From: DATGMP01 sp035293565
GTDB lineage: Bacteria > Pseudomonadota > Alphaproteobacteria > BOG-932 > Roseiterribacteraceae
DNA: 46,196 nt
NCBI GenBank assembly: GCA_035293565.1
Contig: DATGMP010000100.1
Location: forward strand, 1-46,196
Direction: 5' to 3'
The translations under genes and the position numbers were made by a program. The notes beneath the pieces are model-generated. The model had not been told where the DNA came from. It was given only the letters and a program-made list of their open reading frames with translations, and did no database searches. Within the stretch, counting starts at the first letter, position 1; each line of letters starts with the position of its first letter. Below, piece by piece: positions 7,695 through 17,798 of this stretch.

Positions 7695-10600
7695 ATGGGA
7701 TTTGCGCGGATGGTTGGGCGATGGGGAGCCCTGTTTGCCGCCATTGTCGCCCCTGTCTCGCTCGCAGCTGATCCCTCGCCACCACTCGAGATTCGGTCCG
7801 TCTCCCTTGCCGCAAACCGCGACGTACCCGAGCTCTGCCTCACATTTTCGGAGGCGCTTGGGCATCGCCCCAGCATTCCGCTCCAATCCTACCTCGCCGT
7901 CGAGCCGGCTGCCGACATCGTCGCCGCGGCACATGACCAGCGCCTGTGCATCACGGGATTCGCGTTCAGCACGGCCTACACGCTCACGCTGAAAGCCGGA
8001 CTGCCAGGCACGGTTCATATACTTCCCGCAGATTGGCGGACGCAGTTCTCCGTGCCCGGCCGTCCGCCTGAGCTCGATTTCACGCCGCCGGGCCGGATCG
8101 TCCCTCGCCTCGGCCCGCAATCGATCGAACTGCGCTCGGTCAACATCTCACGGCTTCGCGTCGAGCTCTTCCATATTGCCGACCGTGATCTCGTCCCGCT
8201 GCTCGACCCATCGCGGCCGGACGGCCTGCATGAACCCGAACGCCGAGATCCCGTATGGAAGGGCACGATCGAGGTCAAATCGCAGCCCAACCGTGAGGCC
8301 GCCACAAAGCTTCCGATTGAAAAGACGATCGGCGCGTTGCAGCCCGGCGTTTATGAAGCGGTGGCGGCGCCGAGCATATCGGCGACCGACAATACGGTCC
8401 AAGGAGTGGCGAGCGGATACTTCGTCGTCTCCGATCTGGGGCTGGTCGCCTACCGAGCGACAGATGGCATGACGGTAGCCGTCCGCTCGCTCGCGTCTGC
8501 CGCCGGCGCTGCCGGCGTCGACGTTGCGCTGATCGGCGAAAACAATCGCGAGCTGGCGCGCGTCCGCACAGACGGTAGCGGCTATGCGCGATTCGATCCG
8601 ACGGCACTCAAAGGCACGGGCGGCGATCGTCCCCGCGCGATATTCGCCTATGGTGCGGCGGGCGAGTTCAGTTGGCTGGACCTGGACGCGAAAGAGTCCC
8701 AAACGAGCGCCCTCGAGGCAATCGTCATTCCTCAGCGCTTGGACTATCGGCCGGGCGAGAAGGTTTCACTGACGATCCTGCTCCGAGATGCGCAAGGGCG
8801 CGCGCCCGCGAATCTGCCGGCGACAGTTGAGCTATTTCGTCCCAACGGCGCGCTTTATGACGTGAAGACGAGCGACGGCGGAAATGCCGGCGGCTACACC
8901 GCAACCTTCCAGCTGCCGACAGGCGGAAACGAAGGGACCTGGCCGATCCGCGTTTATGCCGGCGCAGGGACAACGCCGGTCGGTGAGGCTCATATCGATG
9001 TTCATCACGTGCAACCCGCCCGTTTAACCGCGAGTGCTTCGATCGAATCGGCATTGATGGATCCAAGCCAGGCGAACACGGTCGATGTTCGCGGCCAATA
9101 TTCCTTCGGCACGCCCGCCAGCTTCGCGCCGGGAGAGGTCGATGTCGGTATCGGTCCGGCGGAAAATCCGTTTCCCGCCTTCGCCGATTTCGCATTCGGG
9201 CTGGCGGACGAAGAAGCTGCTGCGGTCAATATCGACCCCGTACGCTTTACGACCGACGCGGCCGGAAGGGCGAGCGAGACTGTACATATCCCTGCTCAGC
9301 CGTTTCTGACGCGGCCGACCGAAGCCAAGATCGACGGCAAGATTCTCGACGTGAACGGCCGCGATGCCGCCAGCGTCGCCGAAGCGCTGATCGCAAACCA
9401 GCCGATCTATTTCGGCTTGAAGCCGCGCGGCGAACCCGATTTCACCGAAGGACAGCCTGTCCATTTCGATGCAATCGCCGTCGGCCCCGACGGAGCACGC
9501 ATGGAAAAAGCGGATGCCGGATGGGAGATTCGCCGACTGGAGCGCATCCCCGATTGGGTCTGGTCGGGTGATCGTTGGCACGATCGCGAAGTGGAACACG
9601 CTAGTCGCGTCGCCGGCGGCGTCACTTCGATCTCGACCACCTCGCCGGCATCCATCGAATCGGCGTTGCCGGCCGGCAGCTACGAATTGGAAATATTCGA
9701 CCCAAAGAGTGAGGCCGCGACCAGCATTCGCTTCCATGTCGGCCGTCCAAACGGCAGCGTCGAGCTGATGGCTCCAAAACCGAGCTTTGCGCCCGGTGAA
9801 GGCGTCGACGTTCAGATCAAGCCTCCGTTCGAGTCGGATGTGCTGCTGGCAACCGCGGACCGGACACTCAGAAGCACCGCGGTTCAGCACATCCCGGCAG
9901 CCGGCGCGACGATGCATGTCGATATCCCGCGCGATGCGGACGCAACATTGGGGCTGGCCGCTACGGCGATAGCGCCGGGCTCTGCCTCGGCTTCGGGCCT
10001 CCCCCGCATCGCGAACGGGCTGGCCCGGATCAAAATCGAACCGGCTGGGCAGCAGCTCGGTGTGAAGCTCGACGTCCCCGAAAAGGCGGAACCCGAGCAA
10101 CCGCTGCTGGTGAGCGTGGCCGTTAGCGGAGCAGGCGATGAGCCGAGCTACGTTGCGGTCTCGGCGGTCGACGCCAACGCATCGTTGCCGCCTCAATCGG
10201 GAAAGCTGAATGACTTCCTATTCGCGAAACAAACACGCCAGGCCGCCCTCCTTGAGGCACTCGGCGGGGGCGCAAGCCAGGCCTTGCCGATCGATGCAAC
10301 ACCGCAATCCGAAATGATCGTTGCGCCAAAATCGGACGGTGCTCCGCCCAGCGGACCGTTCGCGCTCTATTCCGGTGTCGTCGCGCTCGACAAGGCAGGC
10401 AAGGCAGTCGTACCGCTCGCGGCTCCTAGCTTCACCGGCAAGCTGCGCATCAGCGCCACCGCCTGGTCGAACAATCGTCTGGGCGAGGCGAGCGCAGTAT
10501 CGACCGTTCAAAGACCGCTCGCCGTGACGCTCGAACTACCGTCCTTTCTCGCACCTGACGATCGTCTCGACCTCGACCTTCTGCTCGACAATGTCGATGG

Positions 10601-12305
10601 GCCGCGGGGCGAATACCGCGTCAACGTGACGACCGAGGGGCAGGTCGCGCTCATCGCCGGGGGCGAGATCGTCGCCAATCTCGCAGAGCACGAGCAGCGC
10701 AACCAGAGCATCTCCCTCCAGGCACACGCTCCCGGCGCAGGCGCGATATTGGTCGCGGTTCAAGGCCCCGGGGGAATCAAATTCCAACGGCGCTTCGAAT
10801 TGCCGGTTCGAAGGGATTCCCCAGAGGTGACGCGGCGAGCGGCGATCACCATCAAACCCGAGGGGCAGCTTACAATCGATCCGTCCCTTTTGGAGGGACT
10901 ACGGCCAGACGGGACATTACTGTCGATCACGATCGACAGCGCGACGCCGACCGACCCGGCGGCGATCGCGCGTAATCTTGCGGCGAGCGACTTCGGTCCG
11001 ACGGAGCAGCGCGTAAGCGCAGCCACGCGCCTATTGACGTCGAGTGGAGCGATCTCGGTCGATGCCATCCTCGCGGGGCAGCATGCCGACGGCGGTTTCG
11101 GCCAGTGGTCCGAAGGGCAAAGCAGCCTTTGGCTTTCGGCCTATGTGATGGACTTTCTCGGCCGTGCAAAAGCAGCGGGCGCGGTCGTTCCCGAAGGCGC
11201 TTATCGTCTCGGTCTCGATTATTTGTCTGCAAGGGCCGATCCGGTCCCGGGCCGTGACGATGCGATCGACGGTCCGAGTCAACCCGTGCTCGAAGCATCC
11301 GCCTATGCGAATGCGGTGCTTGCTCGGGCCGGACGAATCGATCTTGCCGCCCTTCGCTATTTCGCCGACCGCTTTCTACCGCAGCTCCGCTCCCCGCTCG
11401 CCATGGCATGGATTGCATCCGGGTTCGCGGCGCTGGACGACAAGTCAACGGCGGCCATGATCGTCGCGCGGGCTCTTGCCGTGAACGATCCGCCGGTGGC
11501 CGGCGACGAGTTCGCCTCCGAGCTGCGCGATCAGGCGGCGCTCGCCGCGACGATAGCCGAAGGTGGCGGCGATCAATCGGCCGCTCTCGCCAAGGCTGCC
11601 CAGAAGATCGGTGACCTCCTCGCCGCCCGGCGTCAGCTGACACCGCAGGAACAGGCGTGGCTACTGAGGGCGGCGCGGGCCGTCAGCACGCCGGAAAATT
11701 TGGTCAAGCTCAACGTCGACGGCCAATCGGTGCAGCATCGCGGCCCCTACACCTGGTCGTCGCCCGCGGGATCGGCGCCGCATGCGCCAGTAATCAAGAA
11801 CATCACCGGCAAGCCGCTGCGGGCGACGATCGTGGTGAGCGGCGAGCCCGCCCCGGACCAGCATGAAGGTGCCGGATATGAGATGCAGCGCTCGTTCTTC
11901 GACCTTCAGGGCAAGCCCACCGATCCCGCCGCGCTGAAGCAGAACGACCTCGCTATCGTCGTGCTGACGGGCCGCTTCACGGCACAGGGCGATCCGCGCC
12001 CGATCGTGGTCGCACCGCTCCCTGCGGGCTGGAGGTTGGAAGCGACGGAGATTGTCGATCCGGCGGCGCGATATCCTTGGCTCAAGGACCTCACCGGAGC
12101 GAGCCACGTAAGCGCCGATGCCCACCAACTTGTCGCAGTGCCCGAGATCGCCGGCGACCGCCACGAATTCAAATTCGCCTTCGTCGTACGGGCGGCTTCG
12201 CGCGGTCAGTTCGCCCTGCCTCCAGCTTTGATAGAGGATCTGTCCAGGCCGACCCTGTCCGCGCATTCGACCGGCGGCAAGACCAAGATCGATCCGCCCT
12301 CATGA
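7695..12305 (+). CDS. Bacterial alpha-2-macroglobulin family protein lacking the thioester cysteine
   Basis: A 1536-residue exported protein of the bacterial alpha-2-macroglobulin family (YfaS/YfhM), thought to trap proteases in the periplasm. A signal peptide covers about 1-25, with no lipobox cysteine. Repeated beta-sandwich macroglobulin domains follow, including LDYRPGEKVSLTILLRD. The A2M core is around 820-990, and a thioester-type helical domain around 1080-1370 contains ADGGFGQW and SLWLSAYVMDFL. At the position of the usual GCxEQ thioester the sequence reads FGPTEQ, with Pro at 1102 in place of Cys. This resembles the non-thioester class. The usual neighbour pbpC is absent from the window. 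The gene is isolated, 122 bp after the sigma operon and 5 bp from convergent folP. Confidence 0.9.
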   Translation: MGFARMVGRWGALFAAIVAPVSLAADPSPPLEIRSVSLAANRDVPELCLTFSEALGHRPSIPLQSYLAVEPAADIVAAAHDQRLCITGFAFSTAYTLTLKAGLPGTVHILPADWRTQFSVPGRPPELDFTPPGRIVPRLGPQSIELRSVNISRLRVELFHIADRDLVPLLDPSRPDGLHEPERRDPVWKGTIEVKSQPNREAATKLPIEKTIGALQPGVYEAVAAPSISATDNTVQGVASGYFVVSDLGLVAYRATDGMTVAVRSLASAAGAAGVDVALIGENNRELARVRTDGSGYARFDPTALKGTGGDRPRAIFAYGAAGEFSWLDLDAKESQTSALEAIVIPQRLDYRPGEKVSLTILLRDAQGRAPANLPATVELFRPNGALYDVKTSDGGNAGGYTATFQLPTGGNEGTWPIRVYAGAGTTPVGEAHIDVHHVQPARLTASASIESALMDPSQANTVDVRGQYSFGTPASFAPGEVDVGIGPAENPFPAFADFAFGLADEEAAAVNIDPVRFTTDAAGRASETVHIPAQPFLTRPTEAKIDGKILDVNGRDAASVAEALIANQPIYFGLKPRGEPDFTEGQPVHFDAIAVGPDGARMEKADAGWEIRRLERIPDWVWSGDRWHDREVEHASRVAGGVTSISTTSPASIESALPAGSYELEIFDPKSEAATSIRFHVGRPNGSVELMAPKPSFAPGEGVDVQIKPPFESDVLLATADRTLRSTAVQHIPAAGATMHVDIPRDADATLGLAATAIAPGSASASGLPRIANGLARIKIEPAGQQLGVKLDVPEKAEPEQPLLVSVAVSGAGDEPSYVAVSAVDANASLPPQSGKLNDFLFAKQTRQAALLEALGGGASQALPIDATPQSEMIVAPKSDGAPPSGPFALYSGVVALDKAGKAVVPLAAPSFTGKLRISATAWSNNRLGEASAVSTVQRPLAVTLELPSFLAPDDRLDLDLLLDNVDGPRGEYRVNVTTEGQVALIAGGEIVANLAEHEQRNQSISLQAHAPGAGAILVAVQGPGGIKFQRRFELPVRRDSPEVTRRAAITIKPEGQLTIDPSLLEGLRPDGTLLSITIDSATPTDPAAIARNLAASDFGPTEQRVSAATRLLTSSGAISVDAILAGQHADGGFGQWSEGQSSLWLSAYVMDFLGRAKAAGAVVPEGAYRLGLDYLSARADPVPGRDDAIDGPSQPVLEASAYANAVLARAGRIDLAALRYFADRFLPQLRSPLAMAWIASGFAALDDKSTAAMIVARALAVNDPPVAGDEFASELRDQAALAATIAEGGGDQSAALAKAAQKIGDLLAARRQLTPQEQAWLLRAARAVSTPENLVKLNVDGQSVQHRGPYTWSSPAGSAPHAPVIKNITGKPLRATIVVSGEPAPDQHEGAGYEMQRSFFDLQGKPTDPAALKQNDLAIVVLTGRFTAQGDPRPIVVAPLPAGWRLEATEIVDPAARYPWLKDLTGASHVSADAHQLVAVPEIAGDRHEFKFAFVVRAASRGQFALPPALIEDLSRPTLSAHSTGGKTKIDPPS

Positions 12306-12310
12306 AATTC

Positions 12311-13351
12311 TCAGCCCGAGGCTGAGACGGCCTTGGCGAATTTGAGGGCCTGCATCGTTTCGGGGACGTCATGAACGCGAAGGATGCGAACGCCCTGGCC
12401 CAGCGCCATCACGGCACCAGCAAGAGATCCCGGTAGCCGACGTTCCGGCGGCTCTCCCGTCGATAAGCGGCCGATGAACGATTTGCGTGAGAGCCCGACC
12501 ATGAGATTGACGCCGAGGCCATGGAACAGGCTCAGCTGGCCGAGGAGTTGCAGATTGTGATTTCCGGTCTTGCCGAAGCCGATGCCGGGATCGGCGATCA
12601 ACCTCTGCCGGCCTATGCCCGCCCCTTCGCAAGCCGCGACCCTCGCTTCGAGATAGTCGAAGACGTCGAGGGCGGCGTCCTCATAGTGAGCGCGGCTCTG
12701 CATCGTCTCGGGATCTCCCGGCGCATGCATGAGCACGGTCGGCGCTTCGATTTTTGCCAGTAGCGACAACGCTGCCGAATCATGTGTGAGCGCGCTTACA
12801 TCGTTGATCATTTTTGCACCGGCATCGAGCGCCGCGCGCATCGTCTCGGCGTTCCGCGTGTCGACCGAAATCAACGCGCCAACGGCGTCCGCCGACGCAC
12901 GCAACCCCGCGATGACGGGTCGGATGCGGGCGATCTCTTCGGCTGGCGAAACCGCATGCGCGCCGGGCCTGGTCGATTCGCCGCCGATATCGATGATGCC
13001 GGCGCCCGCTTCGAGCATCGCCCTGCCATGCGCGATCGCCTTGTCGGCATCGAGGAAAATTCCGCCGTCCGAGAAGCTGTCGGGAGTCGCGTTGATGATT
13101 CCCATGACGATCGGCTGCTCAGCCGACAGCGGACCGATCGCCGGGCGAGCCTCGATGTGATGGGCGAGGGCATCTCGCATGCTCGGGGCAGCAGCAATGT
13201 GCCGACGGGTCCCGGACCTGCGACGTTCGATGATTTCGACGAGAGAGAACGCCAGCGGTCCGCCGGCGAGCGGCAAAGCCGCACCTTGCTCCACCGCCGC
13301 GCGGGCCGCGGACCCGGCAAGAATACCAATGGGACGTAAATAGCGCTTCAT
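12311..13351 (-). CDS. folP: Dihydropteroate synthase
   Basis: The folate-pathway enzyme joining 6-hydroxymethyl-dihydropterin diphosphate to p-aminobenzoate. It has 346 residues. The TIM-barrel core begins at about residue 80 with MGIINATPDSFSDGG (pterin-binding signature), followed by GESTRPGA, SVDTRNA, MINDVSA, DPGIGFGK and GLSRKSFIG. The N-terminal 75-80 residues (starting MKRYLRPIGILAG) are an extension absent from E. coli FolP; I recall similar extensions in Rhodospirillales-type enzymes. Its ATG overlaps the folK TGA by four bases (13348-13351), so the two genes are translationally coupled. folB and folE are not here. Confidence 0.95.
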   Translation of the reverse strand: MKRYLRPIGILAGSAARAAVEQGAALPLAGGPLAFSLVEIIERRRSGTRRHIAAAPSMRDALAHHIEARPAIGPLSAEQPIVMGIINATPDSFSDGGIFLDADKAIAHGRAMLEAGAGIIDIGGESTRPGAHAVSPAEEIARIRPVIAGLRASADAVGALISVDTRNAETMRAALDAGAKMINDVSALTHDSAALSLLAKIEAPTVLMHAPGDPETMQSRAHYEDAALDVFDYLEARVAACEGAGIGRQRLIADPGIGFGKTGNHNLQLLGQLSLFHGLGVNLMVGLSRKSFIGRLSTGEPPERRLPGSLAGAVMALGQGVRILRVHDVPETMQALKFAKAVSASG

Positions 13352-13848
13352 GGCTCGATCGGCCAGGCTGCCGCCGGTTCGTTCAGACCGGCGATAAGAT
13401 CGCCGATCGTCCGCCCTGTCGCCGGATGTCGCCAATTCAGCGCAAGCTCCGCCAGGGGCAGCAGGACGAAGGCGCGGTCCGCCATTCGAGGATGCGGCAG
13501 CACCGGATTTTCGTCGTCGCGTGAAATGCGCCCGTCATAGTCGATCACATCGAGATCCAAAGTTCGAGGCGCATTCGCAACGCGCCTTTCCCGGCCGAAT
13601 CGAGCCTCGACCTCATGAAGTCGCGCGAGCAACGCCTGGGGGTTGAGGTCGGTCTCGATGCGCGCCACCGCATTGACGAAATCCGGGTCGCGGGGATCGG
13701 GCCAGGCTTTGCTGGCGTAGAGCCGCGACCGCGCGACCAGTCGCAGATCGGGGCCTTCGATCGCGCGCAAGCCTAGGGAAACCGCCATTTCTGGCGGTCC
13801 GTGCGGACCCGGCATATTCGCGCCGGCTGCGACAAAAGCGATCACCAT
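13348..13848 (-). CDS. folK: 2-amino-4-hydroxy-6-hydroxymethyldihydropteridine diphosphokinase
   Basis: HPPK transfers pyrophosphate from ATP to the pterin just before the FolP step. The core matches the family from the first residues (MVIAFVAAGAN) through the metal- and ATP-binding signature PRTLDLDVIDYDG and VLPHPRMADRAFVLLPLAEL. With the ATG at 13846-13848 it has 166 residues. An upstream GTG at 13888-13890 would add 14 residues with no homology and no Shine-Dalgarno, so I prefer the ATG, although its own ribosome-binding site is also weak. It is operonic with folP through a 4-bp overlap. Confidence 0.92.
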   Translation of the reverse strand: MVIAFVAAGANMPGPHGPPEMAVSLGLRAIEGPDLRLVARSRLYASKAWPDPRDPDFVNAVARIETDLNPQALLARLHEVEARFGRERRVANAPRTLDLDVIDYDGRISRDDENPVLPHPRMADRAFVLLPLAELALNWRHPATGRTIGDLIAGLNEPAAAWPIEP

Positions 13849-13869
13849 CCGTCGCGGACTTGATTTTAT

Positions 13870-13897
13870 TTCACGAAATGAATATTTCACTTATAGA
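13870..13897 (+). promoter_or_regulatory. Possible promoter for the 33-codon ORF
   Basis: TTCACG (13870-13875), a 16-bp spacer and TATAGA (13892-13897) form a moderate sigma-70-like pair. It would start transcription near 13904, inside the dyad at 13899-13921 and about 40 bp before the small ORF. The stretch is unusually AT-rich for this window. ATTTC/GAAAT inverted motifs occur here too. Confidence 0.35.
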
Positions 13898-13898
13898 A

Positions 13899-13921
13899 CG
13901 ATCTGACATTGTGTCGGATCG
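13899..13921. promoter_or_regulatory. Near-perfect 10-bp inverted repeat upstream of a small ORF
   Basis: Arms CGATCTGACA (13899-13908) and TGTCGGATCG (13912-13921) around TTG; nine of ten positions pair. The site ends 21 bp before the ATG of the 33-codon ORF and would overlap the transcription start of the candidate promoter. It could be a repressor operator or a 5'UTR hairpin. It does not match a regulator site I recognise. Confidence 0.5.
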
Positions 13922-13942
13922 TCGACGCGAGAGGAAAGAGCG

Positions 13943-14044
13943 ATGTTCAAACAGCATGGGCTCCCGGCCGGTCTAGAGGCCGCCCTGTTTACGGTTCTGT
14001 ATTTTGCGTGCACCGTCTGGGCCTACAGTTTGCTGGGTCACTGA
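13943..14044 (+). CDS. Small predicted membrane protein, 33 residues
   Basis: The frame begins ATG TTC AAA CAG CAT with a good Shine-Dalgarno (GAGAGGAAAGAG, 3-10 bases upstream) and ends with TGA at 14042-14044. The product starts MFKQHGLPAGLEAALFTV and continues as one hydrophobic helix (about residues 12-31, LEAALFTVLYFACTVWAYSL) ending LLGH. It lies alone on the plus strand between folK and moxR, both on the minus strand, with its own candidate promoter and a dyad upstream. I do not recognise the family. The combination of ribosome-binding site, complete frame and helix makes it a credible gene, but there is no homology evidence. Confidence 0.55.
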   Translation: MFKQHGLPAGLEAALFTVLYFACTVWAYSLLGH

Positions 14045-14093
14045 AAATGGCGATGGCCGAGACCGCCGGCGGGCGCGGGCCGAAGATCGAGAT

Positions 14094-14946
<853 letters not shown>

Positions 14947-14963
<17 letters not shown>

Positions 14964-17604
14964 TCTTCCTTCTGATTGCGGCTAGCGCGTCTTTCGCCTT
15001 GCTGCCGTCGGGACCGCCGGCCTGAGCTAGATCCGGCCGCCCTCCTCCGCCCTTCCCGCCTGCCGCCTCTGCGCCGGCGCGAACGAGATCAACGGCGCTG
15101 TTTGCGCCGGCGAGATCGGGCGTGACGCCGACCACGATCGCGAGCTTGCCGTCAGGCGAGTTGTTGCCGATGGCGACAATCCCCGAACCGAGTCTCTTCT
15201 TGTGCTCATCCGCCAGCGATTTGAGATCATTCGGCGCCATGCCTTCGGTCTCGATTGGAAGGAAGGCGAAGCCGTTGATCTTGACCGGCTCCGGACCCGT
15301 GCCGGCGCCGCCGCCGGACGCCAGCTTGCGACGGAGCTCGGCAACCTCGCGCTCGAGGCGTTTGCGCTCCTCGATTAGCGCATGAACCCGCTGCGGTACG
15401 TCGGCGGCGCCCGTCCGAAGCTCCGCCGCAGCCGCCTCCAGCAGCTTCTCTCGCCCTTCGAGATAGTCGATCGCAGCCTGTCCGGTCAGCGCCTCGATCC
15501 GGCGCACGCCCGCCGACACGGCGCTTTCGCCGACGATCTTGAACAATCCAATGTCGCCCGTCCGCGCCACGTGGGTGCCGCCGCAGAGCTCGACCGAATA
15601 ATCCTTGTTGGCGCCAGGATCGCGGCCGCCCATCGAAACGACCCGCACCTCGTCGCCATATTTCTCGCCAAACATTGCCATCGCGCTTTCCGCGATCGCG
15701 TCGTCGACGGCCATCAAGCGCGTTGTCACCGGCGCATTCGCGCGAATACGGTCATTCACAGCGGCCTCGACAGTGGCGACATCCTCGTCCTTCAGCGGCG
15801 TAGGCTGGCTGATGTCGAAGCGCATCCGTTCCGCCGTGACGAGCGAACCCTTCTGGGCAACGTGATCGCCCAACCGGCGGCGAAGCGCCTCATGGAGCAG
15901 ATGCGTCACGGAATGGTTGGCGCGGATCGCGGAGCGCCGCGCATGGTCGACTTCGAGCCTGACGCCCTCGCCGAGCACGATTTCGCCCTGCTCGACCTTG
16001 CCAATATGGACGAAGAGCGTGCCGAGCTTTTTCTGAGTATCGGATACGGTCACCCGGCCCCTCGGCGAAACGATGCTGCCGGTATCGCCAACCTGACCAC
16101 CCGATTCACCGTAGAAAGGAGTCTGGTTTACGAGAACCTGAACGTCCTGACCGGCGGTTGCTTTATTCACCTCCCGGCCATTCACCAGGATGGCGACAAT
16201 CTCGGCTTCCGCCGTCTCGGTTTCGTATCCCAGGAACTCGGTGGCGCCGAGCCGATCCTTGAGCTCGAACCACAGCTGCTCGGTCGCGGCCTCGCCCGAG
16301 CCGGCCCAAGCGCGCCGTGCCTCCGCCCGTTGCCGGGCCATTGATGCTTCGAAGCCAGCATAGTCGACCTGTTTGCCCTGTCCGCGCAGCACATCGGCCG
16401 TCAGGTCGAGTGGGAAGCCGTAGGTGTCGTAGAGCTTGAATGCGATCTCGCCGGCCAGCGTGCCACTCTCGCCGAGCTTGTCGCTTTCTTCCTCCAAGAG
16501 CCGCAGCCCGCGTTCGAGCGTGGTCTGAAAACGAGTCTCCTCGAGCCGCAAAGTCTCGCGGATGAGCGGCTCGGCACGGGCGAGCTCGGGATAGGCCTGC
16601 CCCATTTCGCGCACCAATGTCGGCACGAGCTCTGAGAGCAGCGGCTTGCGGCTGCCGGCCAGATGCGCGTGGCGCATCGCGCGACGCATGATTCGACGAA
16701 GCACATATCCCCGCCCCTCGTTGGAAGGCAGGACGCCGTCCGCGATGAGGAATGACGAGGCGCGCAGATGGTCGGAGATGACCCGGTGCGAGACCTTGTG
16801 CGGACCGTCCGGATCGGTGCCGGTCGCGGTCGCCGACGCCTCGATCAGCGCGCGCATCAGATCGATGTCGTAATTGTCGTGCTTGCCCTGCAGCACGGCC
16901 GCCAGACGCTCGAGCCCCATGCCGGTGTCGATCGATGGTCGCGGCAGGTCGATCCGATGCTCGGAATCGACCTGTTCGTATTGCATGAAAACCAGATTCC
17001 AGATCTCGACGAACCGGTCTCCGTCGGCCTCCGGCGAACCCGGCGGACCGCCGGGGATGCCGGACCCGTGGTCGTAGAAAATTTCGGTGCAGGGACCGCA
17101 GGGACCGGTGTCGCCCATGCGCCAGAAATTGTCGGAGGTCGGGATTCGGATGATCTTCTCTTCCGGCAGCCCCGAAACCTTGCGCCAGATCTTGAACGCG
17201 TCGTCATCTTCCGCAAAGACCGTAACGAGGAGACGCTTGGGATCGAGCGCGAAATCGCCGGTTACCAGCTTCCAGGCAAAGTCGATCGCATCGGCTTTGA
17301 AATAGTCGCCGAAGGAGAAGTTGCCGAGCATCTCGAAGAAGGTGTGATGCCGGGCGGTATAGCCGACGTTCTCGAGGTCGTTGTGCTTGCCGCCGGCGCG
17401 GACGCATTTCTGAGCCGTTGTCGCGCGCTTATAAGGGCGCGTCTCCGCCCCGGTGAAGACGTTCTTGAACTGCACCATGCCCGAATTGGCGAACATGAGG
17501 GTCGGATCGTTTCGCGGCACGAGGGGACTCGACGGCACGATCGCGTGACCCTGCCGGGCGAAGAAATCGAGAAAGGTGCGGCGAATGTCGCTGGCGGTAA
17601 TCAT
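14947..17604 (-). CDS. alaS: Alanyl-tRNA synthetase
   Basis: AlaRS charges tRNA-Ala and clears mischarged Ser and Gly. Its 885 residues match the full-length enzyme. The class II aminoacylation domain is at the N-terminus (TFLDFFARQGHAIVPSSPLVP, then NVGYTARHHTFFEMLGNFSFGDYFK). The editing domain carries the zinc ligands HSVTH and CGGTHV. A C-terminal coiled coil (RVHALIEERKRLEREVAELRRKL) and DHHA1 region follow. The ATG at 17602-17604 fits the family start (MITASDIRRTFL); upstream codons in the open frame are not homologous. It follows recA on the same strand across a 194-bp gap containing a strong hairpin, a gene order common in alphaproteobacteria. Its end overlaps the moxR start. Confidence 0.97.
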
Positions 17605-17720
17605 GGGAATAGAGGTGTACCCGCGCCCGGTCCTGAGCAAGGGTCCGGTTCTAGCCGCTGGCCCGGCTTCCTGTCCATGGCAGCAGCTTCAATCGGGTCA
17701 ATCCGGCGCAAACCAGCGTT

Positions 17721-17754
17721 TCGCCCTCCCGGACCGAAAGGGCCGGGAGGGCGA
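17721..17754. terminator. Strong 12-bp hairpin between recA and alaS
   Basis: A perfect 12-bp stem, TCGCCCTCCCGG (17721-17732) with CCGGGAGGGCGA (17743-17754), surrounds a 10-nt loop. It lies 44 bp beyond the recA stop. The minus-strand sequence after the stem begins AAACGC and lacks a T-tract, so it may terminate or attenuate recA transcription or protect the 3' end. It separates recA from alaS transcriptionally in part. Confidence 0.6.
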
Positions 17755-17798
17755 GCGCTGACGCGCGGCACCGCGTCGCGAAGGTCGACTGCGGAGCT

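Noticed and set aside
9024..10196. Long open frame (390 codons) antisense to the alpha-2-macroglobulin gene
   Set aside because: It lies wholly opposite a clearly homologous gene. In GC-rich DNA antisense frames stay open because of codon-position bias. The translation shows no recognisable domain.
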